From assembly GCA_022822125.1 (NCBI GenBank), contig JAJECF010000191.1:1-64000 (forward strand): DNA of 64,000 bases, read 5' to 3'. Source of the DNA: Alphaproteobacteria bacterium. GTDB lineage: Bacteria; Pseudomonadota; Alphaproteobacteria; Bin95. Position 1 is the first letter of the stretch. Each line of letters begins with the position of its first letter. The notes below the pieces were generated by a model. The model was not told where the DNA came from. It was given only the letters and a program-made list of their open reading frames with translations, and made no database searches. Both the position numbers and the translations under genes were made by a program. Of the stretch, positions 44,977 through 54,137 are shown one piece after another.

Positions 44977-45405
44977 ATGACGGATGCTCTCTTCAAGCTT
45001 TATACGCGCGACATTCTCCGCCTTGCCGGGGGGATTTCCCGCGTGGGGCAATTGGACGATGCCGACGGGGCCGCGACCCGCACAAGCCGGCTCTGCGGCA
45101 GTGAAATGACGGTCGAGGTCTCAATAGAGGACGGCCGTATCGCGGACTATGCGCAGCGCATCCAGGCCTGCGCCTTCGGCCAGGCATCGGCGGCGCTGTT
45201 CGCGGAGGCCGCCCCCGGACGCAGCGCCGGCGAGGTCGAGGAAGGACGCGCCCGGGTGCAGGATTTCCTGAAGGGCGGACCGGCCCCGACGGGCGTCTGG
45301 AAGGCGTTCGAGCGCCTTGAGCCCGTGCGCGAGGTTCCGGCCCGCCACGGCGCGGTATTGCTGCCTTTCGAAACGACGCTGGCGGCGCTTCAGGCTGCGG
45401 CGTAG
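44977..45405 (+). CDS. Iron-sulfur cluster assembly scaffold protein (IscU/NifU-like)
   Basis: A 142-residue small protein of the IscU/NifU N-terminal type. It begins with DALFKLYTRDILRLAGG, has one Cys in RTSRLCGSEMTVEV and another in IQACAFGQASAALFAEAA, as in the family; the third Cys of classic IscU is not obvious. ATG 44977 is taken as start, but ATG 44965 is possible; neither has a good ribosome site. It is convergent with a Rieske oxygenase (16-base overlap). It may be an alternative scaffold or a carrier. Confidence 0.8.
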   Translation: MTDALFKLYTRDILRLAGGISRVGQLDDADGAATRTSRLCGSEMTVEVSIEDGRIADYAQRIQACAFGQASAALFAEAAPGRSAGEVEEGRARVQDFLKGGPAPTGVWKAFERLEPVREVPARHGAVLLPFETTLAALQAAA

Positions 45406-46538
45406 CGGTTCGCCGCGGTTTCGAAATGCGCGACGGCCGGCTCATTGCGGCCGATGGTGACATGCGCGTTCACTCCGGCCGCGAAACCTGCCTGGATCGT
45501 CTCGCCGGTCGGGAAATCCTCCTCGATCACGGTGCGCACCGCCAGATCGACATTCTTGTCCCAGTGAATGCGCGCTTTTTCGCTGCGCGCCGGCTCGGGG
45601 ATGTAGAAGTCGAACAGGATCGTCGAAGCGCCCGGCCCGCCGCCCTTTTTCGGGAAGCAGCGCCAGACCTCCATATGATCCTTCTGGACGATGAAGGCGG
45701 TGTTCGGGAAGAACACATAGACAAGCGCCGAGTTGTCCACGAGGTCCCAGTCTTCCGGCGGCTTCCCGCGCATCCCGCGGATGCCGTGGCGCGGCAGCAC
45801 CTCGCGCAGATGCGGCCCGAACCCGTCATAGAGGCAGAGATTGCCGATGAAGATCGGGCCGACAGTGTTCTTGTGCAGGAAGGGGAAATGATAGGGCTCG
45901 AGGAAGGTGTCGACGGCGATCTTCCAGTTCATGGAGAAGTCGAAACGCCGAGTGGAGTAGGGCGTCCATCCTTCCAGCCCGTAAGGCGCGAACTCCGCCG
46001 CCATGCCTTCCAGCAGTTCATCGACATCGAAAGGCTCGCCCGGCGTCGCCTGCACGAACACCATGCCGTGCTTCTCCGCAACCGGCAGAGCCGCCAGCCG
46101 GTGGCCGGCCCGTTCGACACCCGGGAAATTGCGTTCGTCGGGCAGGCCGATCAGCCGGCCATCGAGGTCGTAGGTCCAGCCGTGGTAGGGGCATGTAAAG
46201 GACGCCGCGCCGCAGCCCCGGCCCTCGGCGAGCCTTGCGCCCCGGTGGCGGCAGACATTCGCATACGCTCGCAATTCCCCGTCGCGGCCGCGGACGATCA
46301 GCACCGGAATACCGGTCTCGTCGCTCGTGATCCAGTCGCCGGGATTGGGCAGCAGGCAGGATAACCCGGCGAATAGCGGCCGGCGTTGAAACAACTCCCG
46401 CCGCTCCCGCTCGGCCCGCTCCGGGCAGGTATAGGCGCTGACCGGCTGCCGGACCACCTCGGGCCAGACATCCGTCGTTCCCGCATCGAGATGCGCAAAA
46501 AGCCTGCGGGACAGTTCCTGTTGAAGCTCAGCCTGCAT
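45390..46538 (-). CDS. Rieske 2Fe-2S aromatic-ring-hydroxylating oxygenase
   Basis: A 382-residue Rieske oxygenase alpha-like protein. The cluster motif is intact in NVCRHRGARL and CPYHGWTYDLDG. The mononuclear iron motif is EPYHFPFLHKNT, with the upstream Asp in AVDTFLEPYH. This group covers choline-monooxygenase-like and carnitine-type oxygenases as well as aromatic oxygenases; the substrate is open. The ATG at 46538 overlaps the stop of the fused MBL-MazG gene by 11 bases, so it may be expressed with that operon. Its stop overlaps the convergent Fe-S scaffold gene. Confidence 0.88.
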   Translation of the reverse strand: MQAELQQELSRRLFAHLDAGTTDVWPEVVRQPVSAYTCPERAERERRELFQRRPLFAGLSCLLPNPGDWITSDETGIPVLIVRGRDGELRAYANVCRHRGARLAEGRGCGAASFTCPYHGWTYDLDGRLIGLPDERNFPGVERAGHRLAALPVAEKHGMVFVQATPGEPFDVDELLEGMAAEFAPYGLEGWTPYSTRRFDFSMNWKIAVDTFLEPYHFPFLHKNTVGPIFIGNLCLYDGFGPHLREVLPRHGIRGMRGKPPEDWDLVDNSALVYVFFPNTAFIVQKDHMEVWRCFPKKGGGPGASTILFDFYIPEPARSEKARIHWDKNVDLAVRTVIEEDFPTGETIQAGFAAGVNAHVTIGRNEPAVAHFETAANRYAAA

Positions 46539-48126
46539 CCCGTTCTTCCCGTTTGGCCCGGTCCCACAAACGATCCAGTTCCGCCAGCGGCGCCTTGTCC
46601 AGCGCCATGCGCTCCTTGTGCGCAAGGGCCTCGACGCGGCGAAAACGCCTTTCGAACCGGGCGTTTGCATCCCGCAACGCAGTTTCCGGCGCAACGCCGA
46701 GCTTACGCGCGAGATTGACGGCGGAAAAGAGCAGGTCGCCCAGTTCGGCCGGGATGTCGGCGTCCGGAGCGGCGATTTCATCCAGTTCCTCGCGCACCTT
46801 GTCGAAAACCGGCGCCGTATTCGGCCAGTCGAAGCCGATGCGCGCCACGCGGCGCTGCAGCTTCTCGGTGCGCATCAGCGCGGGCAGGGCCAGCGGCACG
46901 TCGTCCAGCACGCCGGAGCGCGCAGCGCCCGATTTCGCGGCCTTGCGCTGGCGCTCGCGCTCCTTGTGCGCCTCCCAGGTCCGGGCGTCGGCGGTTTCGG
47001 CGCCGCCGAAGACATGGGGATGACGCGCGACCATCTTGGCCGAAACCGCATTGACGACATCGCCGAAGGCGAATGCGCCGCGTTCCTCGGCCATCCGTGC
47101 GTGGAACACGACCTGGAAAAGCAGATCGCCCAGTTCCTCGCGCAGCGCATCGAGGTCTCCGGCGCGAATCGCTTCGGCGACTTCATAGGCTTCCTCGATC
47201 GTGTATGGCGCGATGGTCTCGAATTTCTGTTCGATATCCCACGGACAACCGATAGAGGGCGCGCGCAGGGTCGCCATAATTTCCAGAAGAGAATCAATCG
47301 GTTGCATCCCATTTATCGCATAATATATATTATGGGAAATTATGGCATGCGCATTCGGGCGTATGTCGAGAGTCATGCCGTCAATGCCGGGCCGAACGCC
47401 TTTCGGCAGTTCGGCGGCGAGTGTCCGGTAGTCCATATGATGATTGAGATGCGTCAGCACGACCCGGCTGGGCCCGAGTCGTTCGACCCACTCCAGCACG
47501 ACCGGCAGGAAGGCGTGATTGCCGCTCGGAAAGTCCGCATGGCCGGCTCCCACGATCCAGGTCTCGATTCCCTCCAGCGCCTCGAACGCGGCGGCGTCGA
47601 GGGCCGATACATCGGTGCTGTAAGCGAAGCTCCCGACCCTGAGCCCGGTGGACCGGCCGTGCCCGTGTTGCTGCTCGAAGGCCCGGAATTCGATGTCGGC
47701 GATCTCGAAGCGGTCTCCAACCGGATGCGGCGTCACGCAGGGCCGGAAATAAGGCGGTCCATCAACAGGTTCGGCAAAGGCATAGGGAAATCTCTGCCGG
47801 ATCCGCTCAAGCACGTCCGCTCGTCCGTAAACATCTATGGGGCCGCCGCGCGCTGTGCAGAGCGATTTCAGGTCGTCGATTCCGTGGATATGATCGGCAT
47901 GGGCGTGGGTGTAGATGACCGCGTCCAGACGTCCACCGCCGACGGACAGCCATTGCTCGCGGAAATCCGGCCCCGTATCCACGACGATGCGCGCGCCAGC
48001 CGCCTCGATCAGGATGGAAGGACGCCGGCGGCGGTTGCGCGGATCGTCGGGGTCGCAGGCGCCCCAGTCGCCGCTTGCGACCGGCACGCCGGCCGAACCG
48101 CCGCAGCCGAGAACCGTTACCCGCAA
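46528..48126 (-). CDS. MBL-fold hydrolase fused in frame to MazG pyrophosphohydrolase
   Basis: One open frame of 532 residues. Residues 1 to about 257 form a metallo-beta-lactamase-fold phosphodiesterase-like protein (PhnP/RNase Z class) with THAHADHIHG near residue 73 and HLNHHMDYR near the domain end. Residues from M274 on are a full-length MazG, the house-cleaning NTP pyrophosphohydrolase: LRAPSIGCPWDIEQKF and EELGDLLFQVVFHARMAEE, then a second EELDEIAAPDADIPAELGDLLFS. The usual stop between the two is absent; the linker codes for RPNAHAIISHNIYYAING. An ATG at 47307 could start MazG alone. It starts with TTG 48126, overlapping tatD by 10 bases. Confidence 0.88.
   Translation of the reverse strand: MRVTVLGCGGSAGVPVASGDWGACDPDDPRNRRRRPSILIEAAGARIVVDTGPDFREQWLSVGGGRLDAVIYTHAHADHIHGIDDLKSLCTARGGPIDVYGRADVLERIRQRFPYAFAEPVDGPPYFRPCVTPHPVGDRFEIADIEFRAFEQQHGHGRSTGLRVGSFAYSTDVSALDAAAFEALEGIETWIVGAGHADFPSGNHAFLPVVLEWVERLGPSRVVLTHLNHHMDYRTLAAELPKGVRPGIDGMTLDIRPNAHAIISHNIYYAINGMQPIDSLLEIMATLRAPSIGCPWDIEQKFETIAPYTIEEAYEVAEAIRAGDLDALREELGDLLFQVVFHARMAEERGAFAFGDVVNAVSAKMVARHPHVFGGAETADARTWEAHKERERQRKAAKSGAARSGVLDDVPLALPALMRTEKLQRRVARIGFDWPNTAPVFDKVREELDEIAAPDADIPAELGDLLFSAVNLARKLGVAPETALRDANARFERRFRRVEALAHKERMALDKAPLAELDRLWDRAKREERDAG
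47319..47334. promoter_or_regulatory. Perfect 16-bp AT palindrome at MBL-MazG junction
   Basis: CATAATATATATTATG is a perfect palindrome, made only of A and T apart from its end C and G, in a very GC-rich setting. It sits 12 bp upstream of the internal ATG (47307) that would start a separate MazG. It may be a promoter region or operator for mazG hidden in the fusion linker. No known box is recognised. Confidence 0.45.
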
Positions 48127-48896
48127 CGCTGCGCTTTCGGAAACAGGCGGAAGAAATTGTCCGTGCTGGCCGCCGCAAACGCCTCTTCGGAAACGCCTTT
48201 CAGTTGGGCCGCAACCGCTGCGGTGTGAACGACATATGCCGGCTCGTTGCGTTTGCCCCTCATCGGCGCCGGAGCCAGAAACGGCGCGTCTGTCTCCACC
48301 AGCAACCGGTCGAGCGGCACGTCCGATGCGATCTCGCGCAGCGCTCCCGAATTCCGGAAGGTCACGATGCCCGAAAGCGAGATATAAAGCCCTAATTCCA
48401 GGGCCTTGTCTGCCAATGCGCGCCCGCTGCTGAAACAGTGCATCACGCCCGGAACCCGGCCTGCCGCTTCTTCCTCCAGAATCGTCGCTGTGTCGGCGTC
48501 GGCATTGCGGCTATGCACGACGAAGGGAACGCCCGCGCGCCGGGCGGCGCGGATATGGCGGCGGAAACTCTCCTGCTGGAACTCGCGCGGGCTGCGGTCA
48601 TAGTGGTAATCGAGCCCGGTTTCGCCGAGCGCAACCACCTTGGGATGTTCCGCAAAAGCGGAGAGACCGCCCTCTTCCGGTAATCCTTCGGCCTCGACAT
48701 GGTGCGGATGCAGGCCGATCGCGCAAAACACGCTGTCATGGCGCTCTGCCAGCGCAATAACCGCCTCGGCCTGGCGGGGACGGGTGCAGATCGTCACCAT
48801 ACAGCCGACGCCTGCCTTCCCTGCGCGCTCCACCAGCGCCTCCACCTCGCCCTCGAAGTCCGGGAAATCGAGGTGGCAATGGCTGTCCACCAGCAT
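48117..48896 (-). CDS. tatD: TatD-family metal-dependent hydrolase
   Basis: A 259-residue TIM-barrel nuclease/hydrolase. It begins LVDSHCHLDFPDF, and has GLHPHHVE, ALGETGLDYHYDRSP, QESFRRHIRAARR, VVHSRNAD and LVETDAPFLAP, all TatD signatures including the metal ligands. The ATG overlaps the metG stop by one base (TGATG). It is followed by the MBL-MazG fusion, in the metG-tatD-MBL order conserved in Alphaproteobacteria. Confidence 0.94.
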   Translation of the reverse strand: MLVDSHCHLDFPDFEGEVEALVERAGKAGVGCMVTICTRPRQAEAVIALAERHDSVFCAIGLHPHHVEAEGLPEEGGLSAFAEHPKVVALGETGLDYHYDRSPREFQQESFRRHIRAARRAGVPFVVHSRNADADTATILEEEAAGRVPGVMHCFSSGRALADKALELGLYISLSGIVTFRNSGALREIASDVPLDRLLVETDAPFLAPAPMRGKRNEPAYVVHTAAVAAQLKGVSEEAFAAASTDNFFRLFPKAQRCG

Positions 48897-50446
48897 CAGA
48901 TATCCTCGCCGCTATAGCGCGGGAACACGCCTTGCGGTTTGGGCAGCGCCCTGCCGGGGCTCAGCATTCCGGCCTCGCCGAACATGACGTAATTGCGGGC
49001 GTCGGTTTCCACCGAAAGCTGGTCGAGTATGCGATGGGACGCATCCGGCATGAATGGCAGGGTCGCAAGCGCAAGGCCCCTGATGGCCTCCGCGGCGACG
49101 AACAGCACCGTGCCCATGCGTGCGGGGTCTGTCCTTCGAAGTGTCCAAGGCTCCTCGCGGGCAATATAGGCATTGGCGGCGCGCACGACGCGCCAGATGT
49201 CCTCCAGCGCCTCGTGGAAGGCCTGCCGGTCCATCGCGCTCCGCAACGGCTCGAGCAGGCCGCCGACCGCGCCGAGCAGCCCCTTGTCCTCAGCCGAGAA
49301 CGCTCCCGGATCCGGCAGCCTGCCGCCGCAATTCCTGGCGATCATGGACAATGTGCGCTGCACCAGATTGCCGTAGTCATTGGCGAGTTCGCCGTTCATG
49401 CGCTGGACCATCGAGCGATGTGAAAAGTCGCCGTCATTGCCGAAAGGCACTTCCCGCAACAGGAAATAGCGGAGCTGGTCCAGCCCGTAGCGTTCGATCA
49501 GCTCGTAAGGATCGATAACATTGCCGAGCGACTTGGAAATCTTCTCGCCCTCATTGGTCCACCAGCCATGGGCGAATACCCGCCTGGGCGGCGCCACGCC
49601 GGCAGCCATCAGGAACGCCGGCCAATAGACCGCGTGGAAGCGCACGATGTCCTTGCCGACCATATGGAGGTCGGCGGGCCAGTAGCGGGAGAAAAAGTCG
49701 CTGCTGGTCTCGGGATAGCCGACGGCAGTAACGTAATTGGTGAGCGCGTCGAGCCATACATACATGACATGGGCGTCGTCGCCGGGTACCGGAATGCCCC
49801 AGTTGAAGGTCGTGCGCGAGACCGACAGGTCCTGCAGCCCTCCCTTGACGAAACTGATGACCTCATTGCGCCGGCTTTGCGGCCCGATGAATTCGGGATT
49901 GGCCTCGTAGAAGGCCAGCAGGCGGTCCTGCCATTCCGAGAGCCGGAAGAAGTAGCTCGGCTCCTCCACCCACTCGCATTCGGCCCCGGTCGGCGCGATC
50001 CGGGCGCCGTCCTCCCGCTTCGTCACCTCCGCCTCGGTGAAGAACGCCTCGTCGCGCACCGAATACCAGCCGGCATAGGTCCCCGGATAGATATCCCCCG
50101 CAGCGACCAGCGCATCCCAGATGCCCCGGCTCGCCAGCCTGTGGCGGCGTTCCGTCGTACGAATGAAGTCGTCATTCGAGATATGCAGCGCTTCCGCCAG
50201 GCGGCGGAAATTATCCGACATGCGGTCGGTGAAGGGCTGCGGCGCTTCGCCGGCCGCCGCCGCGGCCTTCTCCACCTTCTGCCCGTGCTCGTCCGTGCCG
50301 GTCAGGAACCGGACATCATGGCCGTCGAGCCGCTTGAAGCGCGCCAGCACATCGCAGGCCAGCGTCGTGTACGCATGGCCGATATGCGGCGCATCGTTGA
50401 CGTAGTAGATCGGCGTGGTGATGTAGAAGGGCGTGCCGTCGCTCAT
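48896..50446 (-). CDS. metG: Methionyl-tRNA synthetase
   Basis: A 516-residue class I tRNA synthetase. It starts FYITTPIYYVNDAPHIGHAY, holding the HIGH motif as HIGH. KMSKS appears as EKISKSLGNVID near residue 300. The anticodon-binding helix bundle completes the C-terminus; no C-terminal EMAP-type dimer domain is seen. The ATG at 50446 is preferred; a longer reading to 50656 is not coding. The zinc-knuckle Cys set is absent, as in the short type of MetRS. Confidence 0.95.
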   Translation of the reverse strand: MSDGTPFYITTPIYYVNDAPHIGHAYTTLACDVLARFKRLDGHDVRFLTGTDEHGQKVEKAAAAAGEAPQPFTDRMSDNFRRLAEALHISNDDFIRTTERRHRLASRGIWDALVAAGDIYPGTYAGWYSVRDEAFFTEAEVTKREDGARIAPTGAECEWVEEPSYFFRLSEWQDRLLAFYEANPEFIGPQSRRNEVISFVKGGLQDLSVSRTTFNWGIPVPGDDAHVMYVWLDALTNYVTAVGYPETSSDFFSRYWPADLHMVGKDIVRFHAVYWPAFLMAAGVAPPRRVFAHGWWTNEGEKISKSLGNVIDPYELIERYGLDQLRYFLLREVPFGNDGDFSHRSMVQRMNGELANDYGNLVQRTLSMIARNCGGRLPDPGAFSAEDKGLLGAVGGLLEPLRSAMDRQAFHEALEDIWRVVRAANAYIAREEPWTLRRTDPARMGTVLFVAAEAIRGLALATLPFMPDASHRILDQLSVETDARNYVMFGEAGMLSPGRALPKPQGVFPRYSGEDI

Positions 50447-50507
50447 TGGGGGCGAACATCCGGGTCCCGGAACAGGGCCCGGTTTGTCCCACTTATGATT
50501 CGGGGAA

Positions 50508-51521
50508 TCAAGCTCCGGCGCCCTGCCCTTTGCCGGCCGCCACCCTCGCCAGGCCGCCGAAAATCTCGAACACCACCTGCCGGCGGTCGAGGGAAAGGGC
50601 AACGCTGCGCTCCAGCAGGCGTGCGACGCCTGCTTCAGCCTCCAGCCATGCGGCATCCGGGCCCGCTGTCCGCACGCGCTCAGCCAGGCTCGTCGAGAGG
50701 AGGCGCCCGAAGGCCTGGAAATGTCCGGGCTCCCGGTTCTCGGTCACGGCAGCAGCGATATTGTCCAGCGCCTTGCGGTCGATGGCGGGCAGGGACTCGA
50801 GCAGGGCATCGACAGCCTCCTTGAGCGCGCGTCCGCCGAGTTGCTCCAGCTCCAGCGCCGCGCCGGGACTGCCGCCGGACACCGCATACAGGCGCGCGCG
50901 CGCCTCTGCATCCAGCTCCGGCTCAATATCCGCAAGCGCCTCGTCGAAGGCCGGCCGGTCCAGAGGAGCGAGCCGCAATATTCTGCAACGCGAACGCACT
51001 GTCGGCAGAAGCAGGGACGGCCGGTGAGTAACCAGCAGGATCACAACATTGGGCGGCGGTTCCTCCAGCACTTTCAGGGCGGCGTTCTGGGCGTTCGGGT
51101 TCATGGAGTCCGCCCCGTCCACGATCAGCGCGCGCCATACCGATTCGCCGGGAGTAAGCCGCAGGAACCGGATCGCATCGCGCACCGCGGCCACCCGGAT
51201 CTCCCCGCGCGCGCCTGCCGGCTCGACGGTCCGCAAATCGGCATGACCGCCCGACGCGACGCGGCGGAACACCGGATCGTCCGCCGCGAGGTGAAGCGGT
51301 GCAGCCTCCGCTTCTTCCGGAAGGAAGCCGGATTGTCCCGCAAGAAGATAACGGACGAACCTGAACGCCAGCGTCGCCTTTCCGATTCCGCGCGGTCCGG
51401 CCAGAATCCAGGCATGGTGCAGACGGCCGGCCGCGACATCGGAGGCAAGCGCGCGCGCTGCGCCCAGATGGCCGACCAGCCTTTCCCGCTGTCTGGGCTC
51501 CGGCAGATCCCCGGCGGTCAT
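50508..51521 (-). CDS. holB: DNA polymerase III subunit delta'
   Basis: A 337-residue clamp-loader subunit of the AAA+ type. Segments visible: RQRERLVGHLGAARAL, HAWILAGPRGIGKATLAFRFVRYLL (P-loop), ALIVDGADSMNPNAQNAALKVLEEPP and LVTHRPSLLLPTVRSRCRILRL. It joins delta and gamma/tau to load the beta clamp. It overlaps tmk by 4 bases (ATGA). Conserved tmk-holB-metG-tatD order. Confidence 0.94.
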   Translation of the reverse strand: MTAGDLPEPRQRERLVGHLGAARALASDVAAGRLHHAWILAGPRGIGKATLAFRFVRYLLAGQSGFLPEEAEAAPLHLAADDPVFRRVASGGHADLRTVEPAGARGEIRVAAVRDAIRFLRLTPGESVWRALIVDGADSMNPNAQNAALKVLEEPPPNVVILLVTHRPSLLLPTVRSRCRILRLAPLDRPAFDEALADIEPELDAEARARLYAVSGGSPGAALELEQLGGRALKEAVDALLESLPAIDRKALDNIAAAVTENREPGHFQAFGRLLSTSLAERVRTAGPDAAWLEAEAGVARLLERSVALSLDRRQVVFEIFGGLARVAAGKGQGAGA

Positions 51522-52138
51522 GACAGGCCGAAGCGCCTTGCGACAGCAGCCCTGACAGCCGCCGCCACGCCGTCCGCGTCTCCGGCAGCATCGATGACCG
51601 CCACCCGCTCCGGCTCCCGGCGCGCAATTTCAAGAAATCCCGCGCGTACACGGCGATGCAACTCGTCGTTCATCTCTTCATAACGGCTCTTTCGCCGCTC
51701 CCGCGCCCTGTTTCGCGCCACCGCCACCGGAATGTCGAGCAACAGCGTCAGGTCGGGCTGGAGACTGCCGATGGCGAGCCGGCGCAGGACTGCCTCGTCT
51801 TCCTGCGAGACGCCCTGGCCGTAGCACTGATAGGCCACCGTGGAATCGTAAAACCGGTCGCAAAGCACCCATTGCCCGGACGTCATGGCCGGCCGGATGT
51901 GCTTTGCGACATGCTCCCGGCGCGCAGCATAGTGCAGCATCGCTTCCGTCACCGGGTCCCAGTTGGCCCCTCCGGAGACGAGCAGCTTGCGGATGGCTTC
52001 GGCTTCATCCGTGCCGCCGGGCTCCCGCGTGCGAATGGCGGGAACGCCGAGTTCGTCCAACCACTCGGCGAGCCGGGCGATCTGGGTCGTCTTTCCGGCC
52101 CCGTCACCGCCCTCGAAGGTGATCAGCCGGCCTGTCAC
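51518..52138 (-). CDS. tmk: Thymidylate kinase
   Basis: A 206-residue P-loop kinase that phosphorylates dTMP to dTDP. P-loop LITFEGGDGAGKTTQ, the TREPGGT motif, DRFYDSTVAYQCYGQG (DR-F-x-Y) and the LID-region RERRKSRYEEM are present. GTG start overlapping the dacA stop (GTGA). Confidence 0.95.
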   Translation of the reverse strand: MTGRLITFEGGDGAGKTTQIARLAEWLDELGVPAIRTREPGGTDEAEAIRKLLVSGGANWDPVTEAMLHYAARREHVAKHIRPAMTSGQWVLCDRFYDSTVAYQCYGQGVSQEDEAVLRRLAIGSLQPDLTLLLDIPVAVARNRARERRKSRYEEMNDELHRRVRAGFLEIARREPERVAVIDAAGDADGVAAAVRAAVARRFGLS

Positions 52139-53265
52139 GCTGCGGGGTCGAAACCGAAAATCATGGCGCGCATCCGTTCGAAGATACGACCGAAAAAGCC
52201 GATCCGCTCGACATTCACTCCGGCGTAGAGCGGATGCTCCACAGGCTGGATGCCGGGCGCTTCAAGATGCAGGGTTGCAAGCTGCTGGCCCTCCGCGACC
52301 GGAGCGATGATCGGGCCCGTCCATCTGATGGACGCCTTGAGCCCGGTGCGCGCCCGGCGCTTCAGCGACAACACGACGTCACGGTTCGGCACCAGCGGCA
52401 CCCGGTTCAGACTTCCGAGCCATACCGCTGCCGTCTCGACCGTTTCCCCTGTCTTGAAAAGGGGATAAGCGGCGAATTCCCGGAAGCCCCATTCGATCAG
52501 CCGTTCCGACTCCCGCGCGCGCTCCCGCGAGTTGTTCAACCCGTTCAACACCAGGTAGAGGCGTCTGCCGTCGCGTTCGGCGGAGGCGGTCAGCCCGTAT
52601 CCCGACACCCTTGTGTGGCCGGTCTTCAGGCCGTCGGCGCCCGAAACGCGGCCCAGCAAAGGATTGCGGTTCCGTTGCTTGATCCTGCTGAACTCGAACT
52701 CGCGCTCCGCAAACATCCCGTAATATTCGGGAAATTCCGTTACGAGTATCTGCGCAAGGCGCGCGAGGTCTCGAACGGAAATGAAATGTTTAGGATCGGG
52801 CCATCCGGTCGCGTTCCTGAAACTGGCGCTGGCGAGGCCCAGTTCGCGCGCGCGTGCGGTCATGGCTGTGGCAAAGGCGTCCTCGCTGCCGGATATTCCC
52901 TCGGCAAGGACGACAGAGGCATCGTTGCCGGACTGGACGATGACTCCGCGAAGCAGGTCGCCGACCGAAACGCGCCTGTTGACCCGCACGAAGGTCTTGG
53001 AGCCGCCCATCTTCCAGGCCTTGCGGCTGACCAGGAAGGTCTGGTCCATCGAAAGCACGCCGGCCTTCAGCCGCTCGAACACCATCAGCACGGTCATGAG
53101 CTTGCTCATCGACGCCGGCGGAAGCGGTTCGTCCGCATTCTTTTCAAGCAGCACGGTTCCCGTCGTCCCGTCGACAAGGATCGCATTGGGCGCGATCGTC
53201 GTGTCGGCTCGACCGGCGGGGATCAGACACAGCAAGGCGAACGCGAGGGATGCAACGAACCGCAT
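52135..53265 (-). CDS. dacA: D-alanyl-D-alanine carboxypeptidase (PBP5-like)
   Basis: A 376-residue penicillin-binding protein of the DacA/DacC type, trimming pentapeptide side chains in the periplasm. Signal peptide at residues 1-20. The active-site Ser is in PASMSKLM (SxxK), SGN is in VQSGNDAS, and KTG in GLKTGHT. The C-terminal domain ends in a helix (GRIFERMRAMIFGF) that may act as a membrane anchor. It sits between rlpA and tmk. Confidence 0.95.
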   Translation of the reverse strand: MRFVASLAFALLCLIPAGRADTTIAPNAILVDGTTGTVLLEKNADEPLPPASMSKLMTVLMVFERLKAGVLSMDQTFLVSRKAWKMGGSKTFVRVNRRVSVGDLLRGVIVQSGNDASVVLAEGISGSEDAFATAMTARARELGLASASFRNATGWPDPKHFISVRDLARLAQILVTEFPEYYGMFAEREFEFSRIKQRNRNPLLGRVSGADGLKTGHTRVSGYGLTASAERDGRRLYLVLNGLNNSRERARESERLIEWGFREFAAYPLFKTGETVETAAVWLGSLNRVPLVPNRDVVLSLKRRARTGLKASIRWTGPIIAPVAEGQQLATLHLEAPGIQPVEHPLYAGVNVERIGFFGRIFERMRAMIFGFDPAA

Positions 53266-53276
53266 GGAAACGCCTC

Positions 53277-54137
53277 CTATCCGGTGGAGCGGACCACGAA
53301 TGCGTCTCGCGGCCCGCGCTGCTTGACACGCGCCTGCAACGCTGCCGCCGACTGCCGAGTACTCTCCGGCCCGATGCGAACGCGATGCAGGACCCTGCCA
53401 TTGTCCGCTTTGCTGGTGTGGACCTGCACCCGGTCGAAATGGCGCCTCAACCTGTCCGCCATGATCTCGGCGTTCTTGCGGTCGCGAAACGTGCCCGTCT
53501 GGACGTAATAGACGCCGGAACGGGGGCTGCCCCCTCTGACAAACTCAGTGATGAGCCGGTCCTGCTTCTGCGCCCCGCCGCCGCTCTTCGCGATCCGGGC
53601 TACCTTGCGGCTGAGCTCGGGCAGCAACTCGATCCGAACCCGGGTGACCCCCTTGCGGCGGAAACCGAGCTTCTCGGCAGCGGTAAGCGAGAGGTCGATG
53701 ATCCGCTCGTTCGCATAGGGGCCGCGATCGTTGATACGCACGACCGCGCTGCGGTCGTTGCTGAGATTGGTGACGCGCACCACGCTGGGCAGCGGCAGGA
53801 CACGATGCGCCGCCGTCATCGCATACATGTTGAAGACTTCGCCGTTAGCGGTCTGGCGGCTATGGAATTTGTGCCCGTACCAGGATGCGATGCCGGTCTC
53901 GGAAAAGGTCTCGTATTCCTTCGGCCGATACCATCGTTCGGCGATCTTGTAGGGCTCGCCCACCTTGTAGCTGCTGACATTGTAGGTCAGTGGGCGGTAT
54001 GGCGATGCCGAGACGCCGAGGCGCCTGTCCACGACCTTGTCGCTCCGCTCTCCGGTCTTCGCCGCCCGCTTGACCGGTTCCGGCGAAGCGCAGGCGCAGA
54101 CCGCAAGCGCCAGAAGCAGCGACAGGACGCGGATCAT
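53277..54137 (-). CDS. rlpA: RlpA-like lipoprotein, double-psi beta-barrel with SPOR domain
   Basis: A 286-residue protein with signal peptide and lipobox (LAVCAC). The DPBB lytic transglycosylase domain reads GIASWYGHKFHSRQTANGEVF and VRINDRGPYANERIIDLSL. The C-terminal SPOR domain (YYVQTGTFRDRKNAEIMADRL) binds denuded peptidoglycan at division sites. ATG 54137 follows GGGAGGG and overlaps the mltB-like gene stop by 4 bases. Confidence 0.94.
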   Translation of the reverse strand: MIRVLSLLLALAVCACASPEPVKRAAKTGERSDKVVDRRLGVSASPYRPLTYNVSSYKVGEPYKIAERWYRPKEYETFSETGIASWYGHKFHSRQTANGEVFNMYAMTAAHRVLPLPSVVRVTNLSNDRSAVVRINDRGPYANERIIDLSLTAAEKLGFRRKGVTRVRIELLPELSRKVARIAKSGGGAQKQDRLITEFVRGGSPRSGVYYVQTGTFRDRKNAEIMADRLRRHFDRVQVHTSKADNGRVLHRVRIGPESTRQSAAALQARVKQRGPRDAFVVRSTG

